Shown in pieces: positions 59,226 through 64,000 of a stretch of DNA of 64,000 bases (positions are counted from its first letter, which is position 1; the number at the start of each line of letters is the position of its first letter). Both the position numbers and the translations under genes were made by a program. The DNA is from JANYBV01 sp043763155 (GTDB lineage Bacteria; Pseudomonadota; Alphaproteobacteria; Rickettsiales; SXRF01). The notes below the pieces were generated by a model, which saw only the letters and a program-made list of their open reading frames with translations, did no database searches and was not told the DNA's origin. The stretch is from contig JAYULW010000089.1 of NCBI GenBank assembly GCA_043763155.1, positions 1 through 64,000 of the forward strand, in the 5' to 3' direction.

Positions 59226-60518
59226 ATGACAAACGTGGTGGTCATCGGTTCGCAGTGGGGCGACGAAGGTAAAGGCAAAGTGGTTGACTGGCTGAGTGAG
59301 CGCGCCCACGTGGTTGTGCGCTTTCAGGGCGGGCATAATGCCGGGCACACGCTGGTTATTGACGGGGTGACGTATAAGCTTTCGCTGCTGCCTTCGGGCA
59401 TTGTGCGCGGGGGGAAGCTCTCGATTATCGGCAATGGCGTGGTGATTGACCCGTTTGCGCTGCTGAAGGAAATTGCGACCGTGTCGGCGCTGGGCGTGAA
59501 GATTTCGCCGGAGAATTTGCGCATTGCAGAAAACGCGCCGCTGATCCTGCCGGTGCATCAGCGGGTGGACCAGGCTGCGGAAGCCATTCGCGGCAAGGGG
59601 AAAATTGGCACGACCGGGCGCGGTATCGGGCCTGCGTATGAAGATAAGATTGCGCGCCGGGCCATTCGTGTGTGCGATCTGGCGGATGAGGCTTTGCTGC
59701 GCGATAAGCTTGAGAATTTGCTGGTGTACCATAATGCGCTGCTGAATGCGGCGGGGGCTACGCCCATGACGGTGGATGAAATCCTTGCACCGCTGATGGA
59801 AGTGGCGCCGAAGATTTTGCCGTTTGCGGAGCCGGTATGGCGGCTTTTGGACGGCTTGCGCCGCGAGGGCAAGCGCATTTTGTTTGAAGGCGCGCAAGGC
59901 GCGATGCTGGATGTGGACCACGGGACCTACCCGTATGTGACTTCTTCCAACACGCTGGCGGGCACGGCCACGATTGGCTCCGGCATGGGGCTGGGCGGCA
60001 TTGGCTATGCGCTGGGGATTACGAAGGCCTACACGACCCGCGTGGGCAGCGGCCCCTTCCCTACGGAGCTTACCGACGAGATTGGTGCGCGTATCGGCAA
60101 GGTTGGGCATGAGTTCGGCACGGTTACGGGACGCGCGCGCCGCTGCGGCTGGTTTGACGCTGTGCTGGTGCGACAGGCGATTAAAATCAATGGGATTACC
60201 GGGATTGCACTGACCAAGGTAGATATTCTGGATGGGTTTGAAACCATCAAGATTTGCGTGGGCTATAAGCATAACGGCAAGGAATATGATTACCTGCCCG
60301 CTTCCATGAAAATTCAGGCCGAGCTGGAGCCGATTTACGAGGAAATGCCGGGCTGGTCTGAAAGCACGCACGGCAAGCGCAGCTGGGCGGAACTGCCCGC
60401 GCAGGCGATCAAATACATTCGCCGTATCGAAGAGCTGATTGAGTGCCAGGTGGCGTTGCTTTCCACCAGCCCGAAGCGCGAAGACACGATTCTGGTGCGC
60501 GACCCGTTTGTTGATTAA
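59226..60518 (+). CDS. purA: Adenylosuccinate synthetase
   Basis: A 430-residue GTP-dependent ligase of AMP synthesis. The N-terminal IGSQWGDEGKGKVVDWLSE, the GHNAGHT motif and TTGRGIGPAYEDK loop, and the GTP-binding LTKVDILDGF segment near residue 330 are all present. Follows hisZ. A good AAAGGAAG ribosome site precedes the ATG. Confidence 0.98.
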   Translation: MTNVVVIGSQWGDEGKGKVVDWLSERAHVVVRFQGGHNAGHTLVIDGVTYKLSLLPSGIVRGGKLSIIGNGVVIDPFALLKEIATVSALGVKISPENLRIAENAPLILPVHQRVDQAAEAIRGKGKIGTTGRGIGPAYEDKIARRAIRVCDLADEALLRDKLENLLVYHNALLNAAGATPMTVDEILAPLMEVAPKILPFAEPVWRLLDGLRREGKRILFEGAQGAMLDVDHGTYPYVTSSNTLAGTATIGSGMGLGGIGYALGITKAYTTRVGSGPFPTELTDEIGARIGKVGHEFGTVTGRARRCGWFDAVLVRQAIKINGITGIALTKVDILDGFETIKICVGYKHNGKEYDYLPASMKIQAELEPIYEEMPGWSESTHGKRSWAELPAQAIKYIRRIEELIECQVALLSTSPKREDTILVRDPFVD

Positions 60519-60718
60519 GGGTTTCACACAACTGAATTAGTTGGGTTTTTACCACTCATTCCCGCTTATGGGATGTGCATTGCGCAATTTAGGCAGTTTT
60601 GCTGCGGTGCGGCGCGTGTATTTACGCTATCAGGACTTATAATTTCACCCTTTTTTAAGGATGCGGCGTTTAGAATACACATTCGTTAAGCATGTGAAAT
60701 TATTCAAATTCGTTGCCG
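60519..60718. other. Intergenic region after purA
   Basis: About 200 bases with the weak terminator and AT-rich stretches at 60638-60660 and 60690-60710. It should contain the promoter of the pseudokinase gene; no CtrA-type TTAA-N7-TTAA motif is present. Confidence 0.4.
60529..60549 (+). terminator. Weak terminator after purA
   Basis: CAACT and AGTTG form a 5-bp stem with a 5-base loop followed by GGTTTTT. Weak but followed by T-run. Confidence 0.35.
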
Positions 60719-62875
60719 ATGGCCCCCACCCCTACCGCATCAGGTTCTGTGAAGAAAGTTGCCGGCGTCGCGTTCGACGCTTCGCTGGAAGCTGAACGGA
60801 AAATGACCGAGGCCACGCAGTCAAAGCTCAAAGAATTCCTGAAAGGCTATACGCCGCAAAAAGGCAAAGAAGAGCGCGACACGGTGCAGGGACATTACCT
60901 CATCAACTTCGCAGCGCCCCTTAAAGATTTCAGCAACGAGTCGGCCAACGCGCTGATGACAAGCGATACGCTGGACGACACCAAGTCGCTTATTGCGCTG
61001 GTGTGCGAGCATGGCAAGGTGCAGCGCCACCACGTGATCGAGCAGGTCATGAGCATTGAGCATCGGGCGGTGCTGCCGCTGCGCGCGGCGGCGAGCGTGC
61101 ATATGTCGTCGAGCGATGCAGAACGCTACGCCATCATTTACGACAAGCCCACGGGGCGCAAGCTTTCGGAGCTGATTGCGGCAGGCAAGATTCCGCACAA
61201 TCCGCATTTCCTGCTGGAGCATGTGCTGATTCCTATCATCACGGGGCTGGAGCATTTCAACGCGCTGGGCATTTCGCACGGGCAGGTAAACCCCGATAAT
61301 ATCTATTTCGACGACCACGGCGCCGTGCTGGGACCTTGCGTGACGGAGCCGTGCGGCTACAACCAGCCCTTCGTGTATGAGTCGCTGGAGCGCATGCAGT
61401 CGCACCCTGCGGCGAAGGGCGAAGGCAGCACGGCGCATGATTATTACGCGCTGGCGGTGACGCTGCTTAGCATCCTGCACGGGCCGGACCATTTTCACGG
61501 CATTAGCCGCGAAGCGCTGATGTTCCACATCGTAAAAAATGGCGCCTACCACACGCTGATGCGCGACAGGGAAGTGCCGGAAATCTTCTACGACTTTTTG
61601 CGCGGCACGCTTACGCAAAGCCCCGAAGAACGCTGGGGCGAAAAGCAGCTGCGCGCATGGCTGGGCGGCAAACGCTACAACGTGCTGCCACCGCCGCCAC
61701 CTGCGGATGCGGTGCGACCCTTTGAATTTAAAGACATTCTGGTGAATAACCGCCGCGAACTGGCGCATTTGTTTTCCGCCGACTGGGTGGGGATGCTTAC
61801 GGCCATTGTAGGGCCGCAGCTTTCGCACTGGGTGACGGTTTCACTGCGCAACAAAGAACTAGCCGAAACGATTGCGCGCCTGTGCCGCAGCGCCATTGAC
61901 GCGGTGGGGAAAAACGAAATCATGTGCGGCGAAATGCTGATGAATATCGTACTGCTGCTGGACCCGATCGGGCCGCTGCGCATTCGCCAGGTTGCGTTCC
62001 AAGTGGAAGGCATTGATACGGCATTTGCGGAAATGTATGCGCAGAAAAACACGCTGGAGCTGCAATTCATCGCCAAGTTCATTGAAACGAACATGATGAA
62101 CTACTGGGTGACGATGCAGGAAAAGCGCCGCCCGGACATTGCCATCCCTGACCGGGTGAACGACCTTGCGGCGCGGGCCGACCGCCTGCGCAGCTGCATA
62201 CGCAATTCAGGCTTCGGGTTCGGGCTGGAGCGGGTGCTGTATGACTTAAACCCCACCATGCCGTGCCTTAGCGAGCTGTTTGAGAATAAATATGTGCGTA
62301 CCCTGCCCCAGCTTTTAAAGCAGATGGACAAACTGGCCACCACTATTGAGGGCGACGACATCATGGACCGCCATATTGCGGCGTTTATCGCAAGCAAGCT
62401 GCACATCCAGAATGAAATACGCCTGAACGAGCTTTCGACCATCCCGGCGCTTGCGACCAGCCGCAACATGGTGGCGCTGTATTTGCTTTCGATGGTGCAA
62501 GAGCGCGTGGAGCCGATGCGGCTGCCGGGGCTTACGCACTGGTTTGCCATCCGGCTGCTACCGCTGATGGACAGTATTCACAGCCGCACGCTGCGCCAGA
62601 AAATGAAGGCCATGATCGGCAACATGGCGCCACTGGGGCTGACGCAGAAAATGGCCGATTTGATGATTACGGCCGATTACGCGGAAGCGGATTCCAACGG
62701 GTTTGAAAGGGCGCTGGCGACCTACCGCAAGAATGCGGTGGAAATCGTGAGCCTGAAGCAGCCCGAACGGCTGGAGCGCGACGCGAACCGCATGGGCCTG
62801 AACATGGCCACCATGCTTGCTTACGCGGGCCGGATGTTCAGCTTGCTGTATATCGTCAAGGGGTTCACCTCATGA
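60719..62875 (+). CDS. Pseudokinase-like large protein
   Basis: A 718-residue cytoplasmic protein. Residues about 55-320 follow a protein-kinase fold outline: LTxS-type helix, then LGISHGQVNPDNIYFDD at 183-199, which corresponds to the catalytic loop HRDLKPEN but with Asp replaced by Gln (HGQVNPDN at 187-194), and the DFG site reads VLG. DYYALAVTLLSILHG fits the kinase F-helix region. So it is likely an inactive kinase. The C-terminal 390 residues are helical, unrecognised. Start is ATG 60719 (TTG 60713 gives two more). Coupled by ATGA to a small membrane protein and upstream of STAS and CheY genes. Confidence 0.6.
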   Translation: MAPTPTASGSVKKVAGVAFDASLEAERKMTEATQSKLKEFLKGYTPQKGKEERDTVQGHYLINFAAPLKDFSNESANALMTSDTLDDTKSLIALVCEHGKVQRHHVIEQVMSIEHRAVLPLRAAASVHMSSSDAERYAIIYDKPTGRKLSELIAAGKIPHNPHFLLEHVLIPIITGLEHFNALGISHGQVNPDNIYFDDHGAVLGPCVTEPCGYNQPFVYESLERMQSHPAAKGEGSTAHDYYALAVTLLSILHGPDHFHGISREALMFHIVKNGAYHTLMRDREVPEIFYDFLRGTLTQSPEERWGEKQLRAWLGGKRYNVLPPPPPADAVRPFEFKDILVNNRRELAHLFSADWVGMLTAIVGPQLSHWVTVSLRNKELAETIARLCRSAIDAVGKNEIMCGEMLMNIVLLLDPIGPLRIRQVAFQVEGIDTAFAEMYAQKNTLELQFIAKFIETNMMNYWVTMQEKRRPDIAIPDRVNDLAARADRLRSCIRNSGFGFGLERVLYDLNPTMPCLSELFENKYVRTLPQLLKQMDKLATTIEGDDIMDRHIAAFIASKLHIQNEIRLNELSTIPALATSRNMVALYLLSMVQERVEPMRLPGLTHWFAIRLLPLMDSIHSRTLRQKMKAMIGNMAPLGLTQKMADLMITADYAEADSNGFERALATYRKNAVEIVSLKQPERLERDANRMGLNMATMLAYAGRMFSLLYIVKGFTS

Positions 62876-63327
62876 GGTTGATATATCTGGTCATGCTGGG
62901 GTGCATAGGGGCTGCAATCATTTTGCTGCAAAGCGGGTTTTTGCTGCTTTTGCTTGCGGTCATGCCCTCGATCATGGCGTATATTGTGGATACGGACCGC
63001 AGGAAAAATTCGTTCAAGGTGGTGCTTTCGGGCAATGTGAGCGCGGCGCTGCCGACCCTGCTGCCCATGCTGAAGGCCGCACTCACCATGCGTAAATTCG
63101 ACATGACTTCGGCGCTGATGGACCCTTATGTATGGCTGTTTATTTACATGGGCGCGGGCGCGGGCTGGGCGCTTATTTACCTGTGCAAATTCATCGCGAG
63201 TTTTGTGGTGACGATGTCGTTTGAATATAACATCAAGTCGCTGGAAAATGTGCAGGCGATGCTGATTGAAGAATGGGGCGACGAAATTCTTCAGCACACC
63301 GAAGACCAGCGCAACAAGGAAGAATAA
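62872..63327 (+). CDS. Small membrane protein paired with pseudokinase
   Basis: A 151-residue membrane protein with three hydrophobic helices (residues about 3-38, 88-118 including YVWLFIYMGAGAGWALIYL) and a cytoplasmic C-terminus LENVQAMLIEEWGDEILQ. Not recognised. ATGA overlap with the pseudokinase gene implies joint production; it may anchor it at the membrane. Confidence 0.6.
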   Translation: MRLIYLVMLGCIGAAIILLQSGFLLLLLAVMPSIMAYIVDTDRRKNSFKVVLSGNVSAALPTLLPMLKAALTMRKFDMTSALMDPYVWLFIYMGAGAGWALIYLCKFIASFVVTMSFEYNIKSLENVQAMLIEEWGDEILQHTEDQRNKEE

Positions 63328-63488
63328 TTCCTGCGCGCACCTGTTCCCTTTTGGAACGATTCCCGGTTTAATTCATTCTTTATTAAGGAAGTTCCGAAAC
63401 AGGGATGCGTATTTATGGTTGTATTTTTCTACATATATATTATTCTTTCCCGCGAGTTTAACATCCGAATTCTGAAGGGGGGATGTGT

Positions 63489-63773
63489 ATGCCCGATAGC
63501 TATTACCGCCTGCCGGCGGTGGTTGATATGAACGCCTGCGCGCAGCTGCATAAGCACCTGCTGGAGCAATTAGCACAAGCCGAAGTAGTGATGGATGCAA
63601 GCGGCGTTGAGCGCATTGCCACGCCGGGCATTCAATGCCTGATTTCGGCGCAGCACACATTACAGGCGGGAGGCAAATCGCTTTCGGTGCTTAACCCCTC
63701 CCCCAGCTTTGCGCTCGCAGTTGCAGACCTTTCACTCCAGGCAACATTTACCGTCAGGGAGGCGCAGGCATGA
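63489..63773 (+). CDS. STAS-domain protein
   Basis: A 94-residue protein with a STAS fold: VVMDASGVERIATPGIQCLISA (core strand and phospho-site region), LQAGGKSLSVLN, and the LSLQATFTV end. Anti-sigma-factor antagonist-like proteins of this type in alphaproteobacterial chemotaxis operons (CheX/STAS) sit next to cheY. ATG 63489 lies 6 bases after the GGGGGG ribosome site; ATG 63483 is too close. It overlaps the next gene by ATGA. Confidence 0.8.
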   Translation: MPDSYYRLPAVVDMNACAQLHKHLLEQLAQAEVVMDASGVERIATPGIQCLISAQHTLQAGGKSLSVLNPSPSFALAVADLSLQATFTVREAQA

Positions 63774-64000
63774 GCAAGAAAGTGCTGACGGTGGACGACT
63801 CCAAGACCATGCGCGATATGGTTTCGTTTACGCTTAAATCCGTGGGCTTTGAAGTGATCGAGGCCGAAGACGGCAAAGACGCGCTGGCCAAGCTTGGCGA
63901 CGGCAAGGTGGATGTGGTGATTACGGATTTGAACATGCCAAATATGGACGGGTTTGAGCTGATCCGCAATTTGCGCGCGCGCAGCACCCATAAATTCACG
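63770..64000 (+). CDS. CheY-type single-domain response regulator, 3' partial
   Basis: The visible 77 residues: VLTVDDSKTMRDMVSFTL (acidic pocket D9/D10) and VVITDLNMPNMDGFELI with phospho-acceptor D53-D54 region. Lys and effector residues lie beyond the window. Probably cheY of a chemotaxis operon that continues to the right. Confidence 0.9.
   Translation, partial: MSKKVLTVDDSKTMRDMVSFTLKSVGFEVIEAEDGKDALAKLGDGKVDVVITDLNMPNMDGFELIRNLRARSTHKFT

Overview
The window reads as chromosomal DNA of a Gram-negative, flagellated alphaproteobacterium. The markers are a CckA-type hybrid kinase beside a flgB-flgC-fliE-fliQ-fliR-flhB cluster, the hisZ-purA pair, a Thermus/Rickettsia-type isocitrate dehydrogenase, short-form Psd with PssA, an ExbB-ExbD-ExbD-TonB set and an outer-membrane porin. 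Base composition is moderately GC-rich and coding density is very high, with many 1-4 base overlaps (ATGA, TAATG) between genes. I cannot name the species; a Rhodospirillales- or Micavibrio-like lineage is an inference only.

Layout. 1-2.2 kb: the 3' end of a very Gly-rich, repeat-built, Cys-containing surface-type protein. 2.4-7.8 kb: exbB-exbD-exbD-tonB running by overlap into rmlB-rmlA-rmlD (dTDP-sugar synthesis, no rmlC here). 7.8-11.2 kb, minus strand: panC-pyrE-SDR (FolM-like)-folB-glycosyltransferase. 11.3-13.8 kb: small unknown gene, zapE, ispH. 13.8-16.7 kb, minus strand: small unknowns, a GT-C type membrane protein and tRNA-Val. 16.9-18.4 kb: tRNA-Arg, whose 3' end is repeated 1.38 kb downstream, bracketing an AT-richer histidine kinase gene (a probable tRNA-targeted insertion). 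18.5-27.7 kb: mostly uncharacterised genes, including a membrane protein with HExxH, a 1179-residue protein with degenerate GGDEF-like modules, two polysaccharide/lipid-linked sugar transferases and a lipase-like protein. 27.7-34.7 kb, mostly minus strand: YezD-like protein with an Rrf2 regulator, a cation/proton antiporter, an O6-alkylguanine repair protein, sulfate-binding protein and a porin. 34.8-37.1 kb: LMW phosphatase, NAD(P)HX repair enzyme, acylphosphatase. 39.4-44.9 kb: two divergent flagellar export/basal-body operons with csrA. 45.1-48.4 kb: a CckA that is split over two overlapping genes, then a ceramidase-like membrane protein. 48.4-53.1 kb: recA, YciI-like protein, small periplasmic protein, alaS. 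53.2-57.6 kb: icd, membrane protein, psd, pssA. 57.7-60.5 kb: SemiSWEET, hisZ, purA. 60.7-64 kb: pseudokinase-like protein, membrane partner, STAS protein and the start of a CheY-type regulator, perhaps the beginning of a chemotaxis operon.

The items most worth a second look are the tRNA-Arg island, the abrupt change of codon use inside the editing-domain part of alaS, the split CckA, the giant degenerate-GGDEF protein, and the pseudokinase gene pair that sits directly before the STAS-CheY genes.
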